From Flaviramulus basaltis (lineage in GTDB: Bacteria; Bacteroidota; Bacteroidia; Flavobacteriales; Flavobacteriaceae), in assembly GCF_900114265.1 (NCBI RefSeq), contig NZ_FPKV01000002.1, positions 310,001 through 374,000 of the forward strand: 64,000 bases of DNA, in the 5' to 3' direction. Position 1 is the first letter of the stretch; each line of letters opens with the position of its first letter. A model generated the notes under the pieces. The model saw only the letters and a list, made by a program, of their open reading frames with translations. It was not told the DNA's origin and did no database searches. A program made the translations under genes and the position numbers. This document shows positions 55,742 through 64,000 of the stretch, one piece after another.

Positions 55742-57157
55742 TTAAACAGAAGACTTTTTTGAGTATTTAATAAGTAGTTCTTTTAGTTTTTTAACCTCTA
55801 TAGGTTTTGCTAAAAAATCATCAATTCCAGATAGTTTTGCTTTTTCAATATCTTCATCAAAAGCGCTAGCAGAAACTGCAATTATAGGTGTTGTTTTAAG
55901 AGCATACTTATCTGTTTCTTTAATGAATTTAGTTGCTTCATAGCCATCCATATCAGGCATGTATATATCCATAAAAATCATATCAAAATCTAATATCTTA
56001 TAAAGTTGTAATGCTTCCAGCCCATTTTTTGCGAATGTACATTGAGCGCCTTCACGTTCTAATAAGAATTTAATTACTTTTTGATTTGTTCTATTATCTT
56101 CAGCTACCAAAACATTAAACTTCTCAAATAAAACAGGACTAAAAACCTCTTCTTGAGTTTTAATATTCAATGTTTTCTTCAACTGCAAACTAAAATAAAA
56201 AGTAGACCCTTCGCTTTCTTTACTTTCTAGTTTTAGCTCACCTCCCATGAGTTTAACTAACTGATATGAAATAGACAAGCCAACACCCCAACCTCTATGC
56301 TCGTTTAAACTAAATTTATTAGAGGTGGCTTTCACAGAATTATCAAAAAAGTGTATGATTTCTTCTGGTGTCATACCCAAACCAGTATCTTTTATGTAAA
56401 AAGTTATTATTTGATGATCATCAATTTCTATGGTTTGATCTACAATAATTGATATTTTCCCTGACTCGGTAAACTTAATAGCGTTATTAACTAAATTTAT
56501 TAATATGAGTTGTATTCTTTCTGAATCTGTCAAAACCAAAAACCTGTCTTTCTTTTCTTCTGATAAAAATTCATACTCAAAGTCCAAATCTCTTTCCCAA
56601 GCTTGATATTCAAAAACTTTAAAAAGTTTTGTTAAGTCCAATTTTAAATCTACAGTCGATAAGTTTAGTTTGAACTCCTTAGCTCCTATTTCAGCATTAT
56701 TTATCACCATATTAAATAATTGCAGCAGATGTTTTGAAGAGTATTCTGCAATTTCTAATTTCAAACTTTGATCACTGTTTAAATCTGTTTGTTTTAGCAT
56801 ATCCAACATACCTAAAACGGTGTTTAAAGGCGTTCGGACTTCATAGCTCATATTTGATAAATATGTATGGTCTGATTCGTTATCAAAAATCTCTAAATCT
56901 TCTTTAAACTCATCTATTCTTAGTTTAAGATTATCCTTAATAACATCATTTTTTAACTGATTTTTAAAGAAATACTGTAGAGCAAGAACTTGAACAATAG
57001 AAAGAACAAATAGAAATACTGCAACACTTTCTATATAAATCTTCTTTTCAAGAAATAAGTATCCTACAAAAAGAATAGTAACTATTGAAAACAAAATAAA
57101 AAACGATAGTTTATTTTTTATTTTAATGGATTTAAAAGACTTAGGAAAAAAACTCAT
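55742..57157 (-). CDS. Hybrid histidine kinase/response regulator lacking the H-box histidine
   Basis: 471 aa. Two transmembrane segments (about 18-36 and 42-64) are joined by only a few residues, so there is no external sensor domain. The dimerisation/H-box reads NMSYEVRTPLN: residue 105, normally the phospho-acceptor His, is Tyr (codon TAT at 56843-56845). The ATPase domain keeps the N box (NNAIKF), DTGLGM and GVGLS. The C-terminal receiver is intact with E353/D354, phospho-acceptor D397 and K451. It could bind ATP and receive phosphate from another kinase but should not autophosphorylate on His. Monocistronic, convergent to ridA. Confidence 0.93.
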   Translation of the reverse strand: MSFFPKSFKSIKIKNKLSFFILFSIVTILFVGYLFLEKKIYIESVAVFLFVLSIVQVLALQYFFKNQLKNDVIKDNLKLRIDEFKEDLEIFDNESDHTYLSNMSYEVRTPLNTVLGMLDMLKQTDLNSDQSLKLEIAEYSSKHLLQLFNMVINNAEIGAKEFKLNLSTVDLKLDLTKLFKVFEYQAWERDLDFEYEFLSEEKKDRFLVLTDSERIQLILINLVNNAIKFTESGKISIIVDQTIEIDDHQIITFYIKDTGLGMTPEEIIHFFDNSVKATSNKFSLNEHRGWGVGLSISYQLVKLMGGELKLESKESEGSTFYFSLQLKKTLNIKTQEEVFSPVLFEKFNVLVAEDNRTNQKVIKFLLEREGAQCTFAKNGLEALQLYKILDFDMIFMDIYMPDMDGYEATKFIKETDKYALKTTPIIAVSASAFDEDIEKAKLSGIDDFLAKPIEVKKLKELLIKYSKKSSV

Positions 57158-57302
57158 TTATAAGTACGTTTTAACAAACATATCTATAAATATATTAACT
57201 CGCAAAAGTATTATTGGCAATTAAACTTTACAATTCATCTAATTTTTTATAATTTTAAAGTTGAAAAAATTGTATTTTTAGCCCACCTATAATCAATTAT
57301 AC

Positions 57303-58343
57303 ATGCGAATAGAAAATGATATAAAACTGGGCTTTAAAGACGTCATGATTCGTCCAAAACGCTCCACTTTAAAAAGCAGATCGGAAGTAAATTTAGAACG
57401 AGAATTTAAATTTCTACATAGTCCTTATAGTTGGTCTGGCATACCAATAATGGCAGCAAATATGGATACTGTAGGCACTTTTGAAATGGCAAAAGCATTA
57501 TCTGAAAAAAAATTATTCACTGCCATACACAAACATTATTCAATAAATGATTGGAATATATTTTCGTCTACCATATCTGAAGAAACAGCTTCAAATATTG
57601 CAGTAAGTACAGGTATAGGAAAACAAGATTATGAAAAGCTTTCAAACATTTTTAAGTTTAATCCTTACATAAAATTTATTTGTATTGACGTTGCGAATGG
57701 GTACTCGGAATATTTTGCAGATTTTGTAAAACGCACAAGAGAATTATATCCAAATAAAGTCATTATTGCTGGTAATGTCGTTACAGGCGAAATGGTTGAA
57801 GAATTATTGCTTTCTGGAGCAGATATTGTTAAAGTTGGTATTGGTCCGGGTTCTGTTTGTACAACACGAGTAAAAACAGGTGTTGGCTATCCGCAACTGT
57901 CTGCTATTATTGAATGTGCAGATGCTGCACATGGTTTAGGCGGACAAATAATTAGTGACGGAGGTTGCACAATACCTGGCGATATAGCAAAAGCCTTTGG
58001 TGCTGGAGCCGATTTTGTTATGCTTGGTGGCATGCTAGCTGGACATGATGAAAGTGGTGGTGAAATGATTGAAAAACAAGGGAAGCCTTTTAGAAAATTT
58101 TACGGCATGAGCTCATCTACCGCTATGGAAAAACATGTTGGTGGAGTAGCAGAATATAGAGCTAGTGAAGGTAAAACTGTTGAAGTTCCGTACAAAGGTT
58201 CTGTTGAAAACACTTTACAAGATATTTTAGGCGGTTTAAGAAGCACCTGCACTTATGTTGGAGCATCTAGACTAAAAGAGCTTACAAAACGTACTACGTT
58301 TATTAGGGTTAACGAGCAAGAAAACAGAATCTATAACCTATAA
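57303..58343 (+). CDS. guaC: GMP reductase
   Basis: 346 aa, typical of GuaC. IMPDH/GMPR barrel motifs include [24 protein letters not shown], the catalytic-Cys loop [40 protein letters not shown] and the GMPR-specific [13 protein letters not shown]. It converts GMP to IMP with NADPH, releasing ammonia. It lacks the CBS domains of IMP dehydrogenase. Monocistronic. Confidence 0.96.
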   Translation: MRIENDIKLGFKDVMIRPKRSTLKSRSEVNLEREFKFLHSPYSWSGIPIMAANMDTVGTFEMAKALSEKKLFTAIHKHYSINDWNIFSSTISEETASNIAVSTGIGKQDYEKLSNIFKFNPYIKFICIDVANGYSEYFADFVKRTRELYPNKVIIAGNVVTGEMVEELLLSGADIVKVGIGPGSVCTTRVKTGVGYPQLSAIIECADAAHGLGGQIISDGGCTIPGDIAKAFGAGADFVMLGGMLAGHDESGGEMIEKQGKPFRKFYGMSSSTAMEKHVGGVAEYRASEGKTVEVPYKGSVENTLQDILGGLRSTCTYVGASRLKELTKRTTFIRVNEQENRIYNL

Positions 58344-58559
58344 TATTTAATCCAAAACAAACTTGTTTAGTATTATTTTTTTAATGATACTAAAATAATT
58401 GAACCTTAAACTCATCATATCATCATTTTAAATGGTTAATATTTACAATCTTATTAATAATAGTCACTTTTGAAATTTACATGACTTTAAGCTAAAAAAA
58501 TAGTGTATTTTTAGTTTAACATATTTTCAAATAAACAGTCCTTAAAACCCAAAACATTT

Positions 58560-61500
58560 ATGGCGTTAAAAATTGTAATTTCTCATAAAACATTATACAA
58601 GTACGATCGTTCAGTTTCATTATCGCCACATATTTTTAGATTACGCCCTGCACCACACAGCAGAACACCCATAGAAGCTTATTCAATAAAAATAAAACCT
58701 GAAAATCATTTTTTCAATTGGCAACAAGATCCTTTCGGGAATTATTTGGCACGTTTAACCTTTCCAGATAAAACAAAAGAACTTTCTGTAGATATTGAAA
58801 TTATAGCCGATTTAAAAACCATAAATCCTTTCGATTTTTTTGTTGAAGAATATGCCGAAGAGTTTCCTTTTACATATTTAGAAACCACACAAAAAGAGCT
58901 TCTTCCCTATTTAGAAGTTACTGATGATGGTCCGTTATTAAAAGAGTTTCTTAAAACAATTGATTTAACTCCAAGAAAAACCATCTATTTTTTAATAGAT
59001 ATAAATAAAAAAATATACGAGTTCTTAAAGTATAATATTAGAATGGATCCGGGTGTGCAAACCTGCGAAGAAACTCTAGGACAAAAAAATGGATCTTGTA
59101 GAGATTATGCTTGGTTATTTGTGCAAGTACTTCGTCATTTAGGTTTTGGTGCACGTTTTGTTTCTGGTTATTTAGTACAATTAAAATCTGATGAAAAATC
59201 ATTAGATGGCCCTTCTGGTCCAGAAGAAGATTTTACCGATTTACATGCTTGGGCAGAAGTTTATATCCCAGGTGCTGGATGGATTGGTTTTGATGCCACT
59301 TCTGGCCTATTAGCTGGCGAAGGGCATATTCCTCTAGCCTGTACACCATCATTTGAAAGTGCTGCTCCAGTAACAGGAATGACTGATGTTTGTGAAACGG
59401 AATTCTTTTATGAAAATTCAGTAAAACGAATTTTTGAATCTCCAAGAGTTACCAAACCGTATACCGAGGACCAATGGAAAGCTATTTACGATTTAGGTTT
59501 TAAAGTAGAAGAAGAATTAGAACAAGGAGATGTACGCCTAACTATGGGTGGCGAACCTACTTTTGTTTCTATTGATGATATGGAATCGCCTGAATGGAAT
59601 ACCGATGCCGATGGCGAACATAAACGTGAATTAGCAAAAAATCTATCTGCTAGATTGTATGATGAATTTGGTAAAGGTGGTGTTTTGCATCAAGCGCAAG
59701 GTAAATGGTATCCTGGTGAGCCACTTCCACGTTGGTCTATTGAAATATGTTGGAGAAAAGATGGAAAAGCTATCTGGAAAAACAAGAAGTTATTATCCCT
59801 TTTTTCAGATAATCCTAAATTACCAAAAGACGCCGATAAAAAATTCTTAAGTACCTTATCGCTATATTTAGGAGTTTCAGATTGGCTTATTAATCCTGCT
59901 TATGAAGATAGCTTTTATTTTCTTTGGCAAGAAGAACAAATGCCTATTGATATTGATCCAACAAAAGAAAACGGGAATTTATTAGTTAAGGATAAATTAA
60001 AAGAAATACTAAAAGAAGGCACTTCAAAACCCATTGGTTATGTGTTGCCTTTAAATAATTCGGAAGGTGATTGGTATACTTGCGATTGGCAATTTAGAAG
60101 AAAAAACATATTCTTAATTCCTGGAAATTCACCAATTGGATTACGCTTACCTCTTAATTCACTCATACAAGAACCTAAACAAAAAGAATTTCCAAAATTT
60201 GAACCGGACTTGTTTTCAGAACCTGAAGCGTTTACAAATTATGATAACCATGTTTCTAGGCGTTATAAACAAACAAAGTTTAAAGGTCCAGATAAAAACA
60301 AAACAGATTATTTTATTCGTACTGCAATATGTGCTGAAATTAGAGATGAAAAATTACATTTGTTTTTACCGCCTTTAGATGCTGCTGAATTTTATTTGGA
60401 CTTAATTACAGCAATCGAAGCAACTTCAAAAGAACTTAATATTCCTGTTGTTTTAGAAGGCTACGATCCTCCAAAAGATAATAGATTAGAGTCTATGAAA
60501 ATAACTCCAGATCCTGGTGTTATTGAAATTAATGTACATCCTGCAAAAAATTGGAAAGAACTCACGCATAATACGCTTACATTATACGAACACGCAAAAC
60601 AATCTCGATTAGGCACAGAAAAATTCATGCTTGATGGTAAACACACAGGTACTGGTGGTGGTAATCACGTAACGCTTGGTGGTGTTTCGCCTGCAGATAG
60701 TCCTTTATTACGTAAACCGAGTTTATTACGAAGTTTATTAACTTTTTGGCAACATCATCCTGGTTTATCATATTTATTTTCGGGTGCTTTTATTGGTGCC
60801 ACTAGTCAAGCGCCACGTATTGACGAAGCGCGTATGGAAAACTTATACGAGTTAGAAATTGCTTTCAGTCAAATTCCAAAATATGGTGAAGTTCCTTTTT
60901 GGTTAACCGATAGATTGTTTCGCCACTTATTAACAGATTTAACAGGAAATACACACCGTGCAGAATTTTGTATTGACAAATTATATTCACCAGATTCTTC
61001 ATCAGGTCGTTTAGGTATTCTTGAGCTTCGTGCTTTTGATATGCCACCGCATCCTCAAATGAGTTTAATGCAAAACTTATTGGTTAGAACACTTGTCGCT
61101 TGGTTTTGGAAAACACCTTATGAACATGATTTAGTGCGTTGGGGAACAGAACTACATGATAAATTTCTAATTGAACATTTTGTAAGAGAAGATATTAAAG
61201 ATATTGTTAATCAACTTAATAAAGCGGGTTACGCCTTTAAAGAAGATTGGTTTGATCCATTTTTTGAGTTTAGATTTCCACTTCATGGCATGACAACTAT
61301 TAATAATGTTCATATAGAATTACGTGCAGCTATTGAGCCTTGGAATGTGTTGGGTGAAGAAATGACTGGAGGTGGTACAGCTAGATATGTAGATTCGTCG
61401 CTAGAACGCATTCAAATAAAAGTGTCTAACTTTATTAATGAAAGATATGTTGTAACTTGCAACGGTGTTAAAGTGCCATTAAAAAGCACAGGCGTAAAAG

Positions 61501-61889
61501 GAGAATATGTTGCAGGCATACGTTATAAAGCTTGGAATCCTTACTCTTCTTTGCATCCATCAGTTGGTGTTGATGCGCCTTTAGTTTTTGATATTGTAGA
61601 TACTTGGAACAAACACTCCATTGGTGGTTGCACTTATTTTGTAGCACATCCTGGTGGTCGATCGTATGAAACCTATCCTGTAAATAGTTTTGAGGCTGAA
61701 TCAAGAAGAATCAATCGTTTTTGGAGTCTTGGTCATACACAAGGTGATATTGTTCCAGATAAAGATGATACCATTAGCACAGAAGAATTTGAGCAAATAA
61801 AACAACAAACAAGCTCCAAACAATTTATGTATAAAGAGCTGCCAATTAATTTCGAGTTTCCAAATACGCTCGATTTAAGAAAAAAATAA
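58560..61889 (+). CDS. Transglutaminase-like protein with DUF2126 domain
   Basis: 1109 aa. The N-terminal bacterial transglutaminase-like N domain (LYKYDRSVSLSPHIFRLRPAPHSRT) is followed by a transglutaminase core with Cys in GQKNGSCRDYAW, His in FTDLHAWAEVYIP and Asp in FDATSG. From about residue 300 the large DUF2126 region covers the rest (VRLTMGGEPTFVSIDD, GTGGGNHVTLGG, WGTELHDKFLIEHFV). No signal peptide. It is encoded 6 nt upstream of a circularly permuted ATP-grasp protein, a known gene neighbourhood for which peptide-bond synthesis and cleavage roles were predicted. Actual substrates remain unknown. Confidence 0.92.
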   Translation: MALKIVISHKTLYKYDRSVSLSPHIFRLRPAPHSRTPIEAYSIKIKPENHFFNWQQDPFGNYLARLTFPDKTKELSVDIEIIADLKTINPFDFFVEEYAEEFPFTYLETTQKELLPYLEVTDDGPLLKEFLKTIDLTPRKTIYFLIDINKKIYEFLKYNIRMDPGVQTCEETLGQKNGSCRDYAWLFVQVLRHLGFGARFVSGYLVQLKSDEKSLDGPSGPEEDFTDLHAWAEVYIPGAGWIGFDATSGLLAGEGHIPLACTPSFESAAPVTGMTDVCETEFFYENSVKRIFESPRVTKPYTEDQWKAIYDLGFKVEEELEQGDVRLTMGGEPTFVSIDDMESPEWNTDADGEHKRELAKNLSARLYDEFGKGGVLHQAQGKWYPGEPLPRWSIEICWRKDGKAIWKNKKLLSLFSDNPKLPKDADKKFLSTLSLYLGVSDWLINPAYEDSFYFLWQEEQMPIDIDPTKENGNLLVKDKLKEILKEGTSKPIGYVLPLNNSEGDWYTCDWQFRRKNIFLIPGNSPIGLRLPLNSLIQEPKQKEFPKFEPDLFSEPEAFTNYDNHVSRRYKQTKFKGPDKNKTDYFIRTAICAEIRDEKLHLFLPPLDAAEFYLDLITAIEATSKELNIPVVLEGYDPPKDNRLESMKITPDPGVIEINVHPAKNWKELTHNTLTLYEHAKQSRLGTEKFMLDGKHTGTGGGNHVTLGGVSPADSPLLRKPSLLRSLLTFWQHHPGLSYLFSGAFIGATSQAPRIDEARMENLYELEIAFSQIPKYGEVPFWLTDRLFRHLLTDLTGNTHRAEFCIDKLYSPDSSSGRLGILELRAFDMPPHPQMSLMQNLLVRTLVAWFWKTPYEHDLVRWGTELHDKFLIEHFVREDIKDIVNQLNKAGYAFKEDWFDPFFEFRFPLHGMTTINNVHIELRAAIEPWNVLGEEMTGGGTARYVDSSLERIQIKVSNFINERYVVTCNGVKVPLKSTGVKGEYVAGIRYKAWNPYSSLHPSVGVDAPLVFDIVDTWNKHSIGGCTYFVAHPGGRSYETYPVNSFEAESRRINRFWSLGHTQGDIVPDKDDTISTEEFEQIKQQTSSKQFMYKELPINFEFPNTLDLRKK

Positions 61890-61895
61890 TACTCT

Positions 61896-64000
61896 ATGCC
61901 CATAGGTTCAAATACATTATTTCAAAATTATTTTTCCGATTTCAAAAATTATGATGAAGTATTAAAATCTAATATGTCTATTAATCCCAATTGGGAAAAG
62001 TTGCTTAGCAATCTAACTCAAATGGGTACCGATAATTTGTTAGCCAAACAAAACGAGATTAATTGGTTAATGGACGAAAATGGTGTGACTTATAATGTTT
62101 ATAACGATCCAAAAGGCATGCAACGCTCTTGGAATTTAAACATTGTACCCTTTCTTATTCATCAAAAAGAATGGGAAACTGTAAAAAAAGGTATCACCCA
62201 AAGGGCAGAATTATTAGACTTAATTTTAAAAGATATTTATGGAAAGCGAGAGCTTATAAAAAACGGCATCATACCGCAAGAAGTTATTTTTGCACATCGT
62301 GGTTTTTTAAGACAATGCGACCAAATTCAATATAAAACGGCTAAAAATTTACTTATCCATTCGGCAGATTTAGCAAGAGGTCCAGATGGTCGTATGTGGG
62401 TTGTAAACGACCGTACACAAGCACCTTCTGGTATGGGTTATGCCTTAGAAAACAGATACTCTTTAAGTCGTGTTTTACCAAATGTTTTTCAAGATATTAA
62501 TGTTAAGCAACCCTCTAAGTTTTTCTATGAGTTTAACCAGATGCTTATTGAGGCTGCTCCGCAAAACAAAAACAATCCTAACATTGTTATATTAACGCCT
62601 GGGCCTTTAAACGAAACCTATTTTGAGCATGCTTATATGGCTTCTTTTTTAGGATATCCTTTAGTTACTGGTAACGATTTAGTGGTTAGAAATGGAAAGC
62701 TTTGGATGAAAACCTTAAAAGAACTCAAACAAGTTGATGTTGTTTTAAGGAGAGTTGATGATGTTTTTATGGATCCGTTGGAACTAAGAGAAGATTCTTA
62801 TTTAGGTGTTGCGGGTTTATTAGATGTTATTAGAGAACAAAAAGTGGCTATTATAAACCCAATTGGTAGCGGTGTTTTAGAAAACTCTGGGCTTATTCCT
62901 TTTATGAACGCCATTTGTAATTATTTTTTAAAGGAAGATTTAATCTTACCACAAATAGCATCATGGTGGTGCGGACAAGAAAAAGAGTGCGATTATGTTC
63001 TAAATCATTTAAATGATTTAGTTGTAAAACGTATTGACCGATCTAACAGAGAAAACATATTTTTCTGTGAGTTTTTAGACGCAAAAGCTATAGAAACTTT
63101 AAAAAAAGAAATTCTAGCAACACCTTATAAATTTGTAGCTCAAGAAAAAATATCATTTTCTACCGCACCAGATTTTATAGAAGGTGCTTTAGAACCTAGA
63201 AAAGTCATGTGCAGAACTTTTGCCATTGCTAGAAATGATACTTACAGTGTTATGCCTGGTGGTTTAGTACGTGTTGCTGCAGAACGTGAAAATTTATTTG
63301 TTTCAAACCAGCGCGGTGGCGTAAGTAAAGATTTTTGGATTGTTACAGATGATCCTCAAACGAATATTCAAAATTATTCATGGGATAGTACGTGTAGAAT
63401 TTCCATTTCAGATATAAACGATTTACCTAGTAATACAGCCGAAAATTTATATTGGTCTGGACGCTATTTAGGTCGTGCATTAGTAACCGCAAGGTATTTA
63501 CGAATGGTTCTTAATAGAATGAATCAAGGGCAATATAATAATAGAAAATCGGAATCTAAAAGCTTAGTCTTCCTATATCAATCTATAACTAATATAACCT
63601 CCACATTTCCTGGTTTTGTTGGAGAAGGTTCAGAAGATATTTTAAGGAACCCATTAAAAGAAATTATTTCTTTAATGATGGATGAGAAGCGATCTGGAAG
63701 TTTTGCGCAAACTATGAGTAGCTTCAACAATTCTTATTACTCCTTACGAAGTTTATGGTCTAAAGACATGTGGCGTGTTTTTGATGGCATTAAAAAATTA
63801 TGGCGTAAATTTAAAGAAGATGATGATTATTCTATTGCAGAACTAATAAAACTATTAGATCGTATTATTACGCGGTTAATTGCTTTTATGGGACTTATAG
63901 AAGAAAGTATTTTAGTTAATCAAGGCTTACTTTTATATTTTATTGGTTTACAAACAGAACAAGCTACCATGACTGTTGCTAAATGCAGATCGCTTATCGT
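61896..64000 (+). CDS. Circularly permuted type 2 ATP-grasp protein with alpha-E domain (3' end outside window)
   Basis: Open from ATG 61896, 6 nt after the transglutaminase stop, to the window edge; at least 701 residues with no stop. The N-terminal part matches the circularly permuted ATP-grasp (MGTDNLLAKQNEINWLMDENGVTYN, GRMWVVNDRTQAPSGMGYALENR), with FVAQEKISFSTAP further along. From about residue 510 the alpha-E region begins (NTAENLYWSGRYLGRALVTARYLRMVLN), so both families are fused in one chain. The ATP-grasp is predicted to form amide bonds. The pair with the transglutaminase-like DUF2126 protein is conserved in many bacteria. Confidence 0.93.
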   Translation, partial: MPIGSNTLFQNYFSDFKNYDEVLKSNMSINPNWEKLLSNLTQMGTDNLLAKQNEINWLMDENGVTYNVYNDPKGMQRSWNLNIVPFLIHQKEWETVKKGITQRAELLDLILKDIYGKRELIKNGIIPQEVIFAHRGFLRQCDQIQYKTAKNLLIHSADLARGPDGRMWVVNDRTQAPSGMGYALENRYSLSRVLPNVFQDINVKQPSKFFYEFNQMLIEAAPQNKNNPNIVILTPGPLNETYFEHAYMASFLGYPLVTGNDLVVRNGKLWMKTLKELKQVDVVLRRVDDVFMDPLELREDSYLGVAGLLDVIREQKVAIINPIGSGVLENSGLIPFMNAICNYFLKEDLILPQIASWWCGQEKECDYVLNHLNDLVVKRIDRSNRENIFFCEFLDAKAIETLKKEILATPYKFVAQEKISFSTAPDFIEGALEPRKVMCRTFAIARNDTYSVMPGGLVRVAAERENLFVSNQRGGVSKDFWIVTDDPQTNIQNYSWDSTCRISISDINDLPSNTAENLYWSGRYLGRALVTARYLRMVLNRMNQGQYNNRKSESKSLVFLYQSITNITSTFPGFVGEGSEDILRNPLKEIISLMMDEKRSGSFAQTMSSFNNSYYSLRSLWSKDMWRVFDGIKKLWRKFKEDDDYSIAELIKLLDRIITRLIAFMGLIEESILVNQGLLLYFIGLQTEQATMTVAKCRSLI

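Noticed and set aside
1-64000. tRNA, rRNA, CRISPR, prophage or IS elements
   Set aside because: Intergenic gaps were read for cloverleaf sequences, regular direct repeats and transposase motifs; none was seen. A covariance-model scan was not possible, so small RNAs cannot be excluded.

Overview
The window reads as a stretch of chromosome from a low-GC member of the family Flavobacteriaceae (Bacteroidota), probably aquatic or marine. The evidence is indirect but consistent. Several genes are preceded by the Bacteroidota -7 promoter box TAnnTTTG. One secreted enzyme ends in a type IX secretion (T9SS) sorting domain. There is a BshA homologue, a short MutS2, a GH3-beta-lactamase fusion, and the lptD, MlaD-family and DUF3570/DUF4266 genes usual for this group. 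The genus cannot be named from the sequence alone. No rRNA, tRNA, CRISPR, phage or IS element was seen.

Layout. 1-3.5 kb: the end of an M20 amidohydrolase, an FMN-binding glutamate synthase-like protein and a small membrane-anchored protein. 3.5-7.4 kb (minus): an M1 aminopeptidase and two tandem patatin-like lipases. 7.4-19 kb (plus): recG, a T9SS-exported DUF5060 glycosidase-like protein, miaE, a MutS2 without a Smr domain, a DCC-family protein, an NPP-type phosphodiesterase lipoprotein, and an NmrA-like reductase followed by an AraC regulator. 19.1-23.4 kb (minus): a tight four-gene operon of ATP-grasp ligase, rhodanese with a C-terminal extension, N-formylglutamate amidohydrolase homologue and DUF1704 'QEGLA' metallopeptidase. 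23.5-32.2 kb: a dicarboxylate/amino acid symporter, GH43, aroC, a metallophosphoesterase, a NIPSNAP protein and a large FAD/Fe-S oxidoreductase. 32.3-36.5 kb: a small outer-membrane barrel with a clear terminator, a small secreted HExxH protein, an auxin-GH3-like adenylase and an MFS transporter. 36.6-38.2 kb is a decaying accessory island: a lipoprotein gene broken by a 7-bp tandem repeat, a 133-bp imperfect palindrome, a second gene with two in-frame stops near its start, and a possible coding remnant. 38.2-42.3 kb: bshA and a GH3-beta-lactamase fusion. 42.4-45.5 kb: a thioredoxin-ApbE-DUF4266-DUF3570 cassette. 45.6-52.4 kb: serB, two small proteins, an HdrB/HdrC-like Fe-S pair, an MlaD-family protein and an N-acetylmuramoyl-L-alanine amidase. 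52.6-58.3 kb: lptD, ridA, a hybrid histidine kinase whose H-box His is Tyr, and guaC. 58.5-64 kb: a large transglutaminase-DUF2126 protein followed by a circularly permuted ATP-grasp/alpha-E protein that runs off the window.

The most promising less-described biology is as follows. (1) The ATP-grasp/DUF1704 operon pairs a ligase fold with a carboxypeptidase fold, resembling the eukaryotic tubulin tyrosination/detyrosination enzyme pair. (2) The thioredoxin-ApbE-DUF4266-DUF3570 cassette includes a tiny lipoprotein with an SGA motif and a Cys-Gly-Cys tail, which could be a covalent-FMN carrier. (3) The broken or phase-variable lipoprotein gene has exactly four TATAGAT copies, and only two copies would restore the reading frame. 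(4) The hybrid kinase lacks its phospho-acceptor histidine. (5) The transglutaminase/circularly permuted ATP-grasp pair is a predicted peptide-forming system without settled chemistry.
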